From: Pseudomonas sp. 31-12
Lineage (GTDB): Bacteria; Pseudomonadota; Gammaproteobacteria; Pseudomonadales; Pseudomonadaceae
Assembly (NCBI RefSeq): GCF_003151075.1
Contig: NZ_CP029482.1
Coordinates: 434,001 to 498,000, forward strand
Reading direction: 5' to 3'
Length of the DNA stretch: 64,000 bases
Part shown: in pieces, positions 16,058 to 25,229 of the stretch
Layout of the letters: every line of letters begins with the position of its first letter
Position numbering within the stretch: position 1 is the stretch's first letter
Program-made: the position numbers and the translations under genes
Notes under the pieces: generated by a model
Told to the model about the DNA's origin: nothing
The model's input: the letters and a program-made list of their open reading frames with translations, nothing else
Databases searched by the model: none

Positions 16058-17256
16058 CAGAGGGTCCCTCGCAACGGAGGGTTTTCATCGTTGAGGTAGT
16101 AGTTGCCGACGGCGTGATACTTCCAGCGCACCGGGTCATGCAGCGTGTGCACCCGGGCGTTGCGCCAGTGGCGATCGAGGCCGTGTTCGATCAGCGTCGC
16201 CTGGCTGCCGGCCAACTCAAACAGCGTGCTGCCGGCGGCGAGGGAAATTTCGGTGCTGATGGCGCGAGCTTCGGCCACGGCAATCGAGGCAGCGGCGACG
16301 GTTTCGGCGTTGGTGTCGGCCTGAGCTTTATCGAGGAATTCGCCGGAACGTTCCAGCAAGGCTTCGGCAGCGTGCAGGCGAATGCTCAGGTGGCCGAAGC
16401 TCTTGAGCGTCAGCGGGTCGTCAGTGGCTTTTTCATGGGTGGCGTCGATCCATGGTCGGGTTTTGGTGCGCACGAAGTGCAGCGCATCTTCGTACGCAGC
16501 GCGGGCGATGCCGGTGTCGATGGCGGCGTGAAGAATCTGCGCCAGCGGGCCGACGGGGGTCGGGCGCTCGAAGGCACTTTGAAACGGGATCACGTCTTCG
16601 GCGGCGACGTAGACGTCTTCGAACACCACCGAACCGCTGCCGGTGGTGCGCTGGCCGAAACCGCTCCAGTCGTCGATGACGGTCAGGCCTTTGGCGTTGT
16701 GGGGGGCGAACGCCAATTGCTGCACGCCGTTTTCATCCACCACCGAAGTCGGAATGCGTTGCGCGTAAATCGCGCCGGTCGCGTAGAACTTGCGGCCGTT
16801 GATGCGATAACCGTCACCGTCACCGTCGCGGGTCAGGCTGGTGACGCGGTCGTGGGCCGTTTTGGTGCCCAGTTCCGCGAGGGCATTGCCGAAGCGCTGG
16901 CCGGCGAGCACTTCGGCGTACAGGCGTTTTTTCTGCTCTTCGCTGCCGTTCACGCGCAGCACTTCGAGGGCGTAAAAATGGTTCTGCGGGATTTGCCCGA
17001 GCGAGCCGTCCGCCTGGGCAATCAACGCGATGACCTTGGCCAGGGTGACGTTGGAAACGCCAGCGCCGCCGTATTCTTTTGGCACGCTGATGCCCCAGAG
17101 GCCCGAGCGGGAAAACACTTCCAGCTCCGGGTGCGGCAGGCGACGTTCGCGGTCGCGCAGGGCGCTGTCACGCTTGAAATCTTCGGCCAGATCGGTAGCG
17201 ACGATCACGGCTTGCTCATCGCTGGTTATGACCGCGACGTGGTGAGAAAGAGTCAT
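16057..17256 (-). CDS. SfnB-family acyl-CoA dehydrogenase-like flavoprotein
   Basis: A 399-residue protein with the acyl-CoA dehydrogenase fold, of the SfnB sulfur-acquisition group. GISVPKEYGGAGVSNVTLAK and IDDWSGFGQRTTGSGSV cover the FAD-binding regions, and a C-terminal helical domain ends with HDPVRWKYHAVGNYY. The start at 17256 follows GGAGAAACAC. SfnB-type proteins are tied to use of organosulfur compounds such as dimethylsulfone under sulfate limitation, probably as flavin-dependent oxidoreductases or desulfurisation monooxygenases. It resembles its upstream neighbour closely, so the pair is probably a tandem duplication. Confidence 0.85.
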   Translation of the reverse strand: MTLSHHVAVITSDEQAVIVATDLAEDFKRDSALRDRERRLPHPELEVFSRSGLWGISVPKEYGGAGVSNVTLAKVIALIAQADGSLGQIPQNHFYALEVLRVNGSEEQKKRLYAEVLAGQRFGNALAELGTKTAHDRVTSLTRDGDGDGYRINGRKFYATGAIYAQRIPTSVVDENGVQQLAFAPHNAKGLTVIDDWSGFGQRTTGSGSVVFEDVYVAAEDVIPFQSAFERPTPVGPLAQILHAAIDTGIARAAYEDALHFVRTKTRPWIDATHEKATDDPLTLKSFGHLSIRLHAAEALLERSGEFLDKAQADTNAETVAAASIAVAEARAISTEISLAAGSTLFELAGSQATLIEHGLDRHWRNARVHTLHDPVRWKYHAVGNYYLNDENPPLRGTL

Positions 17257-17294
17257 GTGTTTCTCCAGAGATCTGGTCAAAAGTGTTCTGGTCG

Positions 17295-18536
17295 TTAAAT
17301 CCAGGAATGGCGAGCGGGCAAAGTGCCGTTCAAGTGATAAATACCGACTGCGTGGTATTTCCAGCGAACGGGATCGTGCAGCGTGTGCACGCGAGCGTTG
17401 CGCCAGTGGCGGTCGAGGTTGAATTCGGCGAGGGTCGCGCGGCTGCCGGCCAGTTCGAAAAGTTTTTCGCTGGCGAGCAGGGAGATCTCGGTGGTCAGCA
17501 CTTTGGCTTCAGCCACGGCGATCGAGGCGCGCGCGGCAGACTCGGCAGTGAGTGGCGCGGCGCTGACCTGATCGAGCACTTGCCCGGCCTTGCGCAGCAG
17601 CGCTTCGGCCGCGTGCAGTTCGATTTTCAGTTTGCCGATATCGGCGATGACGTAGAGGTCATCGCTGGCCCGTTCGACCTTGGCGTCGATCCACGGCCGG
17701 GCGCGGGTTTTCACGAATTCGATGGCGTCATCGATAGCGCCGCGGGCGATGCCGGCGTCGATGGCGGCTTGAATCAATTGCGACACGGCGCCTTGGATGT
17801 TCGGGCTGTCGTTGATCTTCCAGTTGTCCAGCACCAGCTCGGCGTCGACCCGCACGTTGTTGAGCAAAATGGTGCCGCTGGCGGTTGTGCGCTGGCCGAA
17901 GCCCGACCAGTCATCAACGATGCGCAGACCTGGCGTACCGCGACGGACGAAGGCCAGCACTTGCTTGCCGTCGTCGTTCAGCGCCTTGACCGCCACCCAA
18001 TGGGCGAACAGCGCGCCGGTGGAGTAAAACTTTTGCCCGCTGATGACAAAACCGTCGCCGTCGGCGGTGATTCCTGCCTTGAGTTCGAGGGTGTTTTTGG
18101 TGCCGCGTTCCGGCCCGGCATTGCCGATGCGCCAGCCTTCGAGCACGCTTTTGAACAGCTGTTTTTTCTGCGCCTCGGTGGCGCTGCCGAGCACCAGATT
18201 GAGGATGCCGAACTGGTTCTGCGGGATCTGTCCCAGTGCCGGGTCCGCCGCGGAAATGATCGCAAAGACCTCGGCCACTGTGACGAACGAAACCTGCGGG
18301 CCACCGTACTCGTGCGGGATGGCAATGCTGCCTAAACCGCTGCGGGTGAACTGTTCGATTTCCGACCATGGCAACTTGCGCTGCCGGTCACGTTTGGCTG
18401 CTTGCAGGCGGGCAACTTGCGCCAGCTCATGGGCGGCCTTGATGGCTTGTGCGTCGTTGCGCAAGACCTGCGCGGGCAACAACAACGGGGCGATGTCCAG
18501 ATCACTCTGAACGATTGCATCTGCCAGACTGGACAT
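17295..18536 (-). CDS. SfnB-family acyl-CoA dehydrogenase-like flavoprotein
   Basis: A 413-residue paralogue of the next gene, with the same order of motifs: SIAIPHEYGGPQVSFVTVAE, VDDWSGFGQRTTASGTI and the C-terminal RWKYHAVGIYHLN. It is the first annotated member of the operon. Its ATG overlaps the stop of a 22-codon upstream frame (TGATG), so its translation may be coupled to that peptide. The function is expected in release of sulfur from organic compounds under sulfate limitation, from the family and the context. Confidence 0.85.
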   Translation of the reverse strand: MSSLADAIVQSDLDIAPLLLPAQVLRNDAQAIKAAHELAQVARLQAAKRDRQRKLPWSEIEQFTRSGLGSIAIPHEYGGPQVSFVTVAEVFAIISAADPALGQIPQNQFGILNLVLGSATEAQKKQLFKSVLEGWRIGNAGPERGTKNTLELKAGITADGDGFVISGQKFYSTGALFAHWVAVKALNDDGKQVLAFVRRGTPGLRIVDDWSGFGQRTTASGTILLNNVRVDAELVLDNWKINDSPNIQGAVSQLIQAAIDAGIARGAIDDAIEFVKTRARPWIDAKVERASDDLYVIADIGKLKIELHAAEALLRKAGQVLDQVSAAPLTAESAARASIAVAEAKVLTTEISLLASEKLFELAGSRATLAEFNLDRHWRNARVHTLHDPVRWKYHAVGIYHLNGTLPARHSWI

Positions 18537-18604
18537 CAGTGCCGCTCCTTGGCTGCACGCAATGCCCTGGCGATCTGCACTGGGGTGATTGTGTTCCGGA
18601 CCAT
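18536..18604 (-). CDS. Possible 22-codon leader peptide of the sulfur operon
   Basis: ATG at 18604 opens MVRNTITPVQIARALRAAKE plus two residues; the stop TGA shares its bases with the ATG of the SfnB gene. GAGGTAGGT precedes the ATG with good spacing, while the SfnB gene takes its ribosome site (AAGGAG) from within this frame. The arrangement suggests translational coupling or a leader. There is no cysteine or methionine run, so classic attenuation by sulfur amino acids is unlikely. Seen directly; the role is inferred. Confidence 0.4.
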   Translation of the reverse strand: MVRNTITPVQIARALRAAKERH

Positions 18605-18805
18605 ACCTACCTCACATCTCATGGAGTCGCCGCGATGGAGGCGGCGAACGAAAATCAAGAATGTCCGGTGGTCCGGTTTATATACCCTAAACGTGTATAA
18701 AAATTAAATAAACTAACTTTTAGAAATATACATAGAAGGGCGTCTGTTCGTAGCGCAACACTTGTTTATGCAGCAACACTTGCTCTCGTAGCCGCTGGAA
18801 AAGTT
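18605..18805 (-). promoter_or_regulatory. Upstream region of the sulfur operon
   Basis: A stretch rich in A and T at about 18665-18725 contains TATATAAACC and TTTATACACG next to the inverted repeat CCGGACCACCGG. It probably carries the promoter for the SfnB-metNIQ operon. No exact sigma-54 -24/-12 element was found. No protein gene is visible here. Confidence 0.35.
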
Positions 18806-18899
18806 CTGTGGGAGCGGGCTTGCTCGCGAAGGCGGTGTGTCAGGCAACATTAGATGGCGACTGATATGGCCACTTCGCGAGCAAGCCCGCTCCCACAGG
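18806..18899. repeat. REP pair, family B
   Basis: CTGTGGGAGCGGGCTTGCTC and its inverted partner GAGCAAGCCCGCTCCCACAG stand about 45 bp apart, just beyond the 3' end of the gene at 18913. Confidence 0.9.
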
Positions 18900-18912
18900 G
18901 ACGGCGGTGTTT

Positions 18913-19677
18913 TCACTTCTTGCGCGGTTCGGCAGCCATGAGCGCTTCCCTCGGCCGCGCCTTCAGGTAGGGATTGGCGCACCCGATCTTGAGCCTGCGC
19001 GGCGGTGCCCAGCCGGAGTTGTTGCCCACGCGATCGAGGATGCAGTAAGTCACTTCCAGCCGAAGGTCTTCGCCCGCTTCGAGGATGATCGCCGGCGGCA
19101 CCCAGACTTGAATCGGCTTATCCACCTCATCAGCCTTGAGCTGCGGCAAGTCCATGCGCACATCCCCCCAACGCAAGGTGATTTCATCGTCGACGGCCAT
19201 GTTCAGGTATGGCTCGATGGTCAATGGCACGCCGCGCTTGATCTGGTTCGGATTGACCCCCTGGCGGCGAATGGTTTCGGGAATGCCCACCGGTGCCAGG
19301 TGCTCGTTGTCGTGACCGCACAGGGTGAGCGGCTGGCCGCCCGGACAATCGAGCTTGATCTGTACCCGCGTGGCAAGCGACAGCGCCGGCCCTTGTCCGA
19401 CCTGCATGACGCGGTAGTGAATGCTTGAGGAGCCATTGGCGATGAAGCTTTGCGGCACACGCAGGCTGACGGCTTCGCTGACCTCATCGGCCGTGATCAC
19501 GCGGGAGGCGACGTAGCAGTTGTCCCAGAACAGTTCGATCAGGTCGCCTTCGTCCATGCCAGGGTAGGGCGCCACGTCGATCAGCAGATGGGCCGCCGAC
19601 GTGACATTGATGCAGGTCTTGTGGGATTGCGCCAGGGTAGGGGCCGCAAGTCCGGATTTATTCGAGGTGCTTGTCAT
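18913..19677 (-). CDS. Hypothetical protein with Ig-like beta modules
   Basis: A 254-residue protein beginning MTSTSNKSGLAAPTL, with AAGGAGAAC before the ATG. It has two related beta-rich units: one around MDEGDLIELFWDNCYVASRV and one around MAVDDEITLRWGDVRMDL, each followed by a VPQSFI/VPPAII turn and a Tyr-rich strand (HYRVMQVGQG; EVTYCILDRVG). These look like tandem Ig-like folds found in large Pseudomonas repeat proteins. There is no signal peptide, TM helix or lipobox, and the role is unknown. Upstream DNA is unusually AT-rich for the window. Confidence 0.65.
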   Translation of the reverse strand: MTSTSNKSGLAAPTLAQSHKTCINVTSAAHLLIDVAPYPGMDEGDLIELFWDNCYVASRVITADEVSEAVSLRVPQSFIANGSSSIHYRVMQVGQGPALSLATRVQIKLDCPGGQPLTLCGHDNEHLAPVGIPETIRRQGVNPNQIKRGVPLTIEPYLNMAVDDEITLRWGDVRMDLPQLKADEVDKPIQVWVPPAIILEAGEDLRLEVTYCILDRVGNNSGWAPPRRLKIGCANPYLKARPREALMAAEPRKK

Positions 19678-20155
19678 GGGGTTCTCCTTGAAGCCTTGCA
19701 GCGAAGTCCGTTTCTGAAAGATCGAAAGGCGTGTATTACCGAGCAACAAAGTTGTTCACTATTTAAAAGTTTTAATAATGATCTGGGACGTTGATCGACG
19801 CCTGTTGGAGACTAGATAAGAGTGCGCTTGAATAGGTGTCAATAGAGGCGGCTAGTTAAGTAGTGTATTCAGTGTTATTCAGAAAAATCCTACGCTATGA
19901 AGTTAAGAAGCTGCACCGCTCCGTCGAATTTGGCAGCGCATTTATCGATTTTCAGGCGTAAGCGACGGCGACCGTGTGCTGGGGAGGGCCATGGGTTTTG
20001 CGGATTTTAGGAGAGTTAAATCTGTTTCAGGACATATATATGTACCGCATGCGGGCATAAAAATTAATCTATTGTTCGAGTCAGCAAGAAGAGAGTTTTG
20101 TGGCGGGGATAGTTGTCACTTCCGTCCATGGAAGTTAACAAATGATGAAGCGGTA
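19678..20155. other. AT-rich gap without a convincing gene
   Basis: About 480 bp with markedly lower GC than its surroundings (for example around 20030-20080). Plus-strand frames here run into the antisense of the tcyN gene and lack a ribosome site. It may hold the promoter of the Ig-like gene near 19740-19800, but no clear site was identified. The composition may mark an old insertion. Confidence 0.4.
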
Positions 20156-20911
20156 TTAGTGGTGAGGGTTATTCAGAAACTTGCTGAGGAACTGCTTCGT
20201 CCGCTCTTCTTTCGGATTGGCAAACAGCGCCTTGGCGTCGCCTTGTTCCACGATCACACCCTTGTCGAAAAACACCACGCGATTCGCCACGTCCCGGGCA
20301 AAGCCCATTTCGTGGGTGACGATGACCATGGTGCGCTTCTCCTCGGCCAGGCTGCGGATGGTCGCCAGCACTTCACCCACCAGCTCCGGATCGAGCGCAG
20401 AAGTGGGTTCATCGAACAGAATCACTTCCGGCTCCATCGCCAGCGCACGGGCAATCGCCACGCGCTGTTGCTGGCCTCCTGAGAGGCGTCGCGGGTAAGC
20501 ATCTTCCTTGCCCGCCAGGCCAACCCTGGCCAACAGCTTTTTACCCAGGGCAACGGCGTCGGCATGCGGGATCTTCTTCACGATGATCGGGCCTTCGATG
20601 ACGTTTTCCAGGGCGGTGCGATGGGGGAACAGGTTGAAGTTCTGAAACACGAAGCCGACGTGCTGTCGCAAGCGTCGCACCAGGCTTTGCTGCTGGTTCA
20701 ACGGGCGGCTGCCATCGATCTCGATGTCACCGACCTTGATCCGGCCGCTGGTGGGTTCTTCGAGAAAATTCAGGCAGCGCAAGAACGTGGTTTTTCCCGA
20801 ACCGCTAGGCCCGATGATCGCGACGACCTCACCTTCCTTCACTTGCAGATCGATGCCGTTGAGCACGACTTGACCCTTGAACTGCTTTGTCAGTTTTTCC
20901 ACGACAATCAT
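20156..20911 (-). CDS. tcyN: Cystine ABC transporter ATPase (TcyN/YecC)
   Basis: A 251-residue ATPase of the polar amino acid uptake family. Walker [10 protein letters not shown] near residue 34, signature LSGGQQQR near 143 and Walker [14 protein letters not shown] near 163. The linked permease and FliY-like binding protein identify it as the L-cystine system TcyJLN, which also takes related sulfur diamino acids in enterics. The gap to the permease gene is 4 bp. Confidence 0.88.
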   Translation of the reverse strand: MIVVEKLTKQFKGQVVLNGIDLQVKEGEVVAIIGPSGSGKTTFLRCLNFLEEPTSGRIKVGDIEIDGSRPLNQQQSLVRRLRQHVGFVFQNFNLFPHRTALENVIEGPIIVKKIPHADAVALGKKLLARVGLAGKEDAYPRRLSGGQQQRVAIARALAMEPEVILFDEPTSALDPELVGEVLATIRSLAEEKRTMVIVTHEMGFARDVANRVVFFDKGVIVEQGDAKALFANPKEERTKQFLSKFLNNPHH

Positions 20912-20915
20912 GGGG

Positions 20916-21581
20916 TCAGGACTCCTGGTCGTGCCGATTGACCCGCTCTTCCAACTTGTTCTGCAGGTGCGAGAGCACCGTGGCCAGAATCCAGTAGATC
21001 AGCGCGGCGGCAAGGTACATGGTGAACACTTCGAAGGTGCGTGCTGTGATCAGCTGCGCCTGGCGGAACAGCTCCGGTACCTGGATGGTGGCGGCCAGCG
21101 CGGTGTCCTTGACCAGTGAAATGAAGCTGTTGCCCAGCGGCGGCAATGCGGTGCGCATCGCTTGCGGGATGATGGCCCGGCGCAGGGTCTGCGCACGGGT
21201 CATGCCGATGCTGGCGGCAGCTTCCCACTGACCGCGCTCGATGGAGCTGATCGCGGAACGCAGAATTTCACAGGCGTAAGCGGCCATGTTCAGCGAGAAG
21301 CCGATCAGGGCCGCCGGCAGCGGATCGAGTTCCATGCCCAATTGCGGCAAGCCGTAATAGATCACGAACAGTTGCACCAGCAACGGCGTGCCGCGAAAGA
21401 ACGACACGTAGATGCGGGCGATCCAGCTCACCAGCTTGAAGCGCGACAGGCGCATCAGTGCCAGGCCAAAGCCCAGCATGAGGCCGAAGAACATCCCGCC
21501 CAGGCTCAAGATGACCGTGTAGTAGGCCCCCTTGAGCAGGAAGGGCAGGGAGTCCAGTGCGAGTTGGAAAGCTTCTTCCAT
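20916..21581 (-). CDS. tcyL: Cystine ABC transporter permease (TcyL/YecS)
   Basis: A 221-residue inner-membrane permease of the HisM/GlnP family. It has about five TM helices, [20 protein letters not shown] after the first pair and the EAA loop [20 protein letters not shown] near residue 120. The ATG overlaps the tcyJ stop (TAATG). It forms the membrane channel for TcyJ and TcyN. Confidence 0.88.
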   Translation of the reverse strand: MEEAFQLALDSLPFLLKGAYYTVILSLGGMFFGLMLGFGLALMRLSRFKLVSWIARIYVSFFRGTPLLVQLFVIYYGLPQLGMELDPLPAALIGFSLNMAAYACEILRSAISSIERGQWEAAASIGMTRAQTLRRAIIPQAMRTALPPLGNSFISLVKDTALAATIQVPELFRQAQLITARTFEVFTMYLAAALIYWILATVLSHLQNKLEERVNRHDQES

Positions 21582-22381
21582 TATTGAGTGACGTCAGCGC
21601 TGAAGTATTTTTCCGAAAGCTTTTTCAGCGTGCCGTCGGCGCGCAGCTTCTCGATGGCTTTGTTCACCGCAGCCAGCAACTCAGGCTCGCCTTTGCGCAG
21701 GGCAATACCGGCTTCCTGACGGGAGAACGCTTCGCCGGCGGCGGTAGTGTCCTTGGCCTTTTTGGCGTATTCGAGCGCGGCGAGGCGATCGATCAGAATG
21801 GCGTCGATGCGGCCGACACGCAGATCCTGGAACTTGGTCGGATCATCGTCATAGGTCTTGATGATGGCTTTTGGTTGATTGTCCTTGAGCCACTGCTCGT
21901 AATTGGTGCCCAGGCCTACACCGACTTTTTTGCCGGCCAGATCGGCGGCAGACTTGATGTTCAGCTCCGCAGCCTTCTTGGTCAGAACCAGCGCCTGAAT
22001 CCCGGAAACGGTGTACGGCTCGGAGAAGTCATACTTCTTCTTGCGCTCTTCGGAGATGGTCACCTGGTTGATCACCGCGTCCAGACGTTTGGATTCCAGC
22101 GCCGCGAGGATGCCGTCCCATTTGGTCGGTTGCAGTTTGACCTTCACGCCCAGCTCTTTGGCCAGGGCTTCGGAGAACTCGACTTCGAAACCGGCCAGTT
22201 TGCCGTCGGCGTCGACGAAGCTGAACGGCGGGTAGGTGCCTTCCAGACCGACGTTGATCACGCCTGCGTCCTTGATTTTTTGCAGCTGCTCACCGGCAAC
22301 CGCTTGCCCCAGCAGGCCGGCGCTCAGCGCCAGGCCCAGCGAACCGACCAGCAGATTTCGACGTAGTGCGGAAAAATTCAT
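21581..22381 (-). CDS. tcyJ: Cystine-binding periplasmic protein (TcyJ/FliY)
   Basis: A 266-residue solute-binding protein, family 3. A signal peptide covers residues 1-29 and ends AVAGEQLQ. GTYPPFSFVDADGKLAGFEV near residue 50 is the SBP_bac_3 opening, and KKVGVGLGTNYEQWL matches FliY/TcyJ. It is the first gene of tcyJLN, with dcyD and the epsC gene nearby, a cysteine-metabolism group. The upstream AT-rich stretch at 22521-22565 may hold its promoter. Confidence 0.88.
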   Translation of the reverse strand: MNFSALRRNLLVGSLGLALSAGLLGQAVAGEQLQKIKDAGVINVGLEGTYPPFSFVDADGKLAGFEVEFSEALAKELGVKVKLQPTKWDGILAALESKRLDAVINQVTISEERKKKYDFSEPYTVSGIQALVLTKKAAELNIKSAADLAGKKVGVGLGTNYEQWLKDNQPKAIIKTYDDDPTKFQDLRVGRIDAILIDRLAALEYAKKAKDTTAAGEAFSRQEAGIALRKGEPELLAAVNKAIEKLRADGTLKKLSEKYFSADVTQ

Positions 22382-22590
22382 GACAAGCCCCTGTGTTTTC
22401 TTATGAAGACGCTTTTAGGAATGTTGGCAAAATCGGGATTTGGACGACTGCAATATCCTGCCCTAAAGCAGCGTATGCGTCTCGCTGCAAATTCGCCTGC
22501 GGCGTGACTATATGATGGCGGCTTTAGATAAGAAAATAATGAATATTGAGTTTGTTATTCATTTATTGCATATGAAACTCACGCAATCCC

Positions 22591-22722
22591 CTGTGGCGAG
22601 GGGGCTTGCTCCCGTTCGACTGCGCAGCAGTCGCAAACGCAGTCTCCGCGTACAACTGAGAAACCGTGCTGCAGGTCTTGGGGATGCTGCGCACCCCAGC
22701 GGGAGCAAGCTCCCTCGCCACG
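22591..22722. repeat. REP pair (REPIN), family A
   Basis: CTGTGGCGAGGGGGCTTGCT on the left and the inverted GGGAGCAAGCTCCCTCGCCA on the right. It occupies over a third of the 348-bp gap between dcyD and tcyJ. Confidence 0.88.
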
Positions 22723-22729
22723 GAATACT

Positions 22730-23728
22730 TCAACTGGTCAGCGAATCTTTGTAGGCAAACAACGCCGGCGCCCCGCCCGTGTGCAGGAAGATGATCGGGC
22801 CCTCGTTAAAGCGCTGACGACCGATGCCATCAAGCAACCCGGCCATGGCTTTCCCGGTGTAAACCGGATCCAGCAACAACCCTTCCTGACTCGCCACCAG
22901 CTTCACCGCCGCCAGTGTCCCGGCATTCGGCTCGCCATAACGCGGGCCGAAATATTCGTCCCACAACTCGACCTTGAAACTCGCCGGCAGGCTCACGCCC
23001 AGCAACTCGGCAGTGCGCTCGGCCAGGCCTTGGACTTTCGGCCGCTGATCTTCATCGCTGCGGGAAACCGTGACACCAATCACTGGCAAATCCGGCAGTG
23101 CTTCACTCAGTGCCAGCGCCAGACCACTGTGGGTCCCGGCACTGCCCGAGGCCAGGACCACGGCGGCGAATTCCAGGCCGGTGTCCTTGATCTGTTCCGC
23201 CAGTTCCAGCCCTGCGCGCACATAACCCAAAGCGCCCAGTGCGTTGGAGCCACCAATTGGCACCAGATACGGCTTCTTGCCGTTATTGCGCAGACGATCG
23301 GCCAGGGCCTGCAATTGCTCGTCGGCGTTGTCGAGGTTTTCCACCAGCTCGACCTTGGCATCGAACAGGTCCAGCAGCAGCCGATTGCCGTTGCCGAGAT
23401 AGTTGGCGTCGTCGGTGCCCAACGGGTTTTCCAGCAGTGCGATGCAGCTCAGGCCAAGCTTGGCAGCAATGGCGGCGGTCTGGCGCACGTGGTTGGACTG
23501 AAGCGCGCCAGCGGTGATCAATGTGTCGGCGCCCTGGGCCAGGGCATCGGCCGCCAGGTATTCAAGTTTGCGTAGCTTGTTGCCGCCCATGGCCAGCGGT
23601 GTCAGGTCATCGCGTTTGACGTACAGATCGCGACCGAGCCAGGTCGACAGGCGTTCGAGTTTTTCCAGAGCGGTAGGGTGGCCGAGGAGGTCGAGGCGGT
23701 TAAAGCGGGCAAGCTGTTGTTTGATCAT
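22730..23728 (-). CDS. dcyD: D-cysteine desulfhydrase
   Basis: A 332-residue PLP enzyme of the ACC deaminase/D-cysteine desulfhydrase family, which splits D-cysteine into pyruvate, ammonia and sulfide. The start at 23728 ([16 protein letters not shown]) removes an implausible 76-residue extension. PLP Lys lies in [12 protein letters not shown] near residue 49, the phosphate/substrate loop is [10 protein letters not shown], and a Ser/Gly-rich loop reads [10 protein letters not shown]. Association with tcyJLN matches the enterobacterial fliY-dcyD arrangement and supports this over ACC deaminase. Confidence 0.88.
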   Translation of the reverse strand: MIKQQLARFNRLDLLGHPTALEKLERLSTWLGRDLYVKRDDLTPLAMGGNKLRKLEYLAADALAQGADTLITAGALQSNHVRQTAAIAAKLGLSCIALLENPLGTDDANYLGNGNRLLLDLFDAKVELVENLDNADEQLQALADRLRNNGKKPYLVPIGGSNALGALGYVRAGLELAEQIKDTGLEFAAVVLASGSAGTHSGLALALSEALPDLPVIGVTVSRSDEDQRPKVQGLAERTAELLGVSLPASFKVELWDEYFGPRYGEPNAGTLAAVKLVASQEGLLLDPVYTGKAMAGLLDGIGRQRFNEGPIIFLHTGGAPALFAYKDSLTS

Positions 23729-23918
23729 GGGTCCGTACTGGCCAAGGGAGATGTCAGGACTATAGGCACGCCTATATGCGTGGGCAACCGCCAATCTTAT
23801 ATATCCAAAAGTGCTGAACACAGCACTATTGGTTCTTAATTCGGCTTCCGGACCTTGCCGTAAAGTAACTGTCGATAGCGCGGCCAGACAGTCCGGCCGC
23901 CCGTGAGGAGTTTTTACC

Positions 23919-24845
23919 GTGAGCGAGCGTTCCAGCCATTGGCAATTGCAGACCATCGTCAGCCAACTGCGTACGGCACGCGATCAGTGGCGTGCGCAAA
24001 ACGGCCGTGCCAGCGGCGAGCAGGGCGGTCGCGAATTGCCTTCCCGGGCCGCCATGGCGGAGATTCTTGAAGCGCTGTGCGGTGCGCTGTTTCCGATGCG
24101 TCTGGGGCCGGTGGATTTGCGTGAGGAGAGTGAAGACTTCTACGTCGGCCACACGCTGGATGTCGCGTTGAACGCGTTGCTGGCGCAGGCGCGACTCGAA
24201 CTGCGTTACGCCGCTCGCCACAGCGCCGCAGCCGACACTGAAGTCGAAGCCAAGACCATTGCGATCATTCAGGACTTCGCCCTCGCGTTGCCGGGGCTGC
24301 GCAGCTTGCTGGACACCGATGTGCTGGCGGCTTATCACGGCGACCCGGCGGCCCGTAGCGTCGATGAAGTGTTGCTGTGCTATCCGGGGATTCTGGCGGT
24401 GATTCACCATCGTCTGGCGCACCATTTGTACCGCGCCGGGTTGCCGCTGCTGGCGCGGATCAGCGCAGAGATTGCCCATTCGGCCACCGGTATCGACATC
24501 CATCCGGGCGCGCAGATCGGTCGCAGCTTCTTCATCGATCACGGGACGGGTGTGGTCATCGGCGAGACGGCGATCATTGGTGAGCGCGTGCGGATTTACC
24601 AGGCCGTGACCCTGGGCGCCAAGCGCTTCCCATCGGATGAGGACGGGCAGTTGCAGAAGGGCCATCCGCGGCATCCGATTGTCGAGGATGATGTGGTGAT
24701 CTATGCCGGCGCGACGATTCTGGGGCGGATTACTATCGGCAAGGGTTCGACCATTGGCGGCAATGTCTGGCTGACCCGCAGCGTGCCGCCTGGTTGCAAC
24801 CTGACGCAGGCGAATCTGCAACATGATGATGGGACGCAGAAGTAA
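23919..24845 (+). CDS. epsC: Serine O-acetyltransferase (EpsC/CysE type)
   Basis: A 308-residue enzyme that acetylates serine to O-acetylserine, the acceptor for sulfide in cysteine synthesis. An N-terminal helical region (1-185) is followed by left-handed beta-helix hexapeptide repeats: [20 protein letters not shown] with the catalytic His, then [20 protein letters not shown] and [16 protein letters not shown]. It is longer than E. coli CysE (~273) and matches the EpsC form. It is transcribed divergently from dcyD; the 190-bp shared region probably carries both promoters. Confidence 0.87.
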   Translation: MSERSSHWQLQTIVSQLRTARDQWRAQNGRASGEQGGRELPSRAAMAEILEALCGALFPMRLGPVDLREESEDFYVGHTLDVALNALLAQARLELRYAARHSAAADTEVEAKTIAIIQDFALALPGLRSLLDTDVLAAYHGDPAARSVDEVLLCYPGILAVIHHRLAHHLYRAGLPLLARISAEIAHSATGIDIHPGAQIGRSFFIDHGTGVVIGETAIIGERVRIYQAVTLGAKRFPSDEDGQLQKGHPRHPIVEDDVVIYAGATILGRITIGKGSTIGGNVWLTRSVPPGCNLTQANLQHDDGTQK

Positions 24846-24877
24846 GGCCTGAATCTCTAGTGGTCTTGCTGACGCCA

Positions 24878-24967
24878 TCGCGGGCAAGCCTCGCTCCCAC
24901 AGGTTTTGTATCGTTCGCAAAATTTTCGTTCGACACAAAACCTGTGGGAGCGGGTTTGCCCGCGAAT
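24878..24967. repeat. REP pair, family B
   Basis: ATCGCGGGCAAGCCTCGCTC and the inverted GTGGGAGCGGGTTTGCCCGC lie about 45 bp apart; the spacer itself contains an inverted AAAACCTGTGGG/CCCACAGGTTTT match that extends the stem. Confidence 0.88.
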
Positions 24968-25110
24968 GGTTTCAAGACGAACCGAAATACTGGCATTTAG
25001 CTAATTTCCCGCTGAACGAATCCTCCAAATCCCCCGTCATACCCATCCTTGAGCTAGCGTACAGAACGTACCGCCGAGCCCTGCGATTAGTCCTTAGCAC
25101 CCTATTCATG

Positions 25111-25138
25111 TTTAACTTGAACGCTCATTCAAGTTAAA
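25111..25138. promoter_or_regulatory. BetI-like operator upstream of betT
   Basis: TTTAACTTGA and TCAAGTTAAA form perfect 10-bp arms around an 8-nt centre (ACGCTCAT). The core TTGAACGCTCATTCAA has the size and symmetry of TetR-family sites, and BetI, the choline-sensing TetR repressor, controls betT in related bacteria. It lies 92 bp before the betT start. Assignment to BetI is inference; betI is not in the window. Confidence 0.6.
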
Positions 25139-25229
25139 CCGCCGGTTTGCTGCCCGTTCACAACAGGAGGCTTGCCTTGCCGAGTCCGTTACTGATTGCC
25201 CTGTTTCACCCCTTCGAGGTGCACCTTCC

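Noticed and set aside
19976..20482. 168-codon plus-strand frame over the AT-rich gap
   Set aside because: Most of it is antisense to tcyN, and the part in the gap has no ribosome site or known domain.
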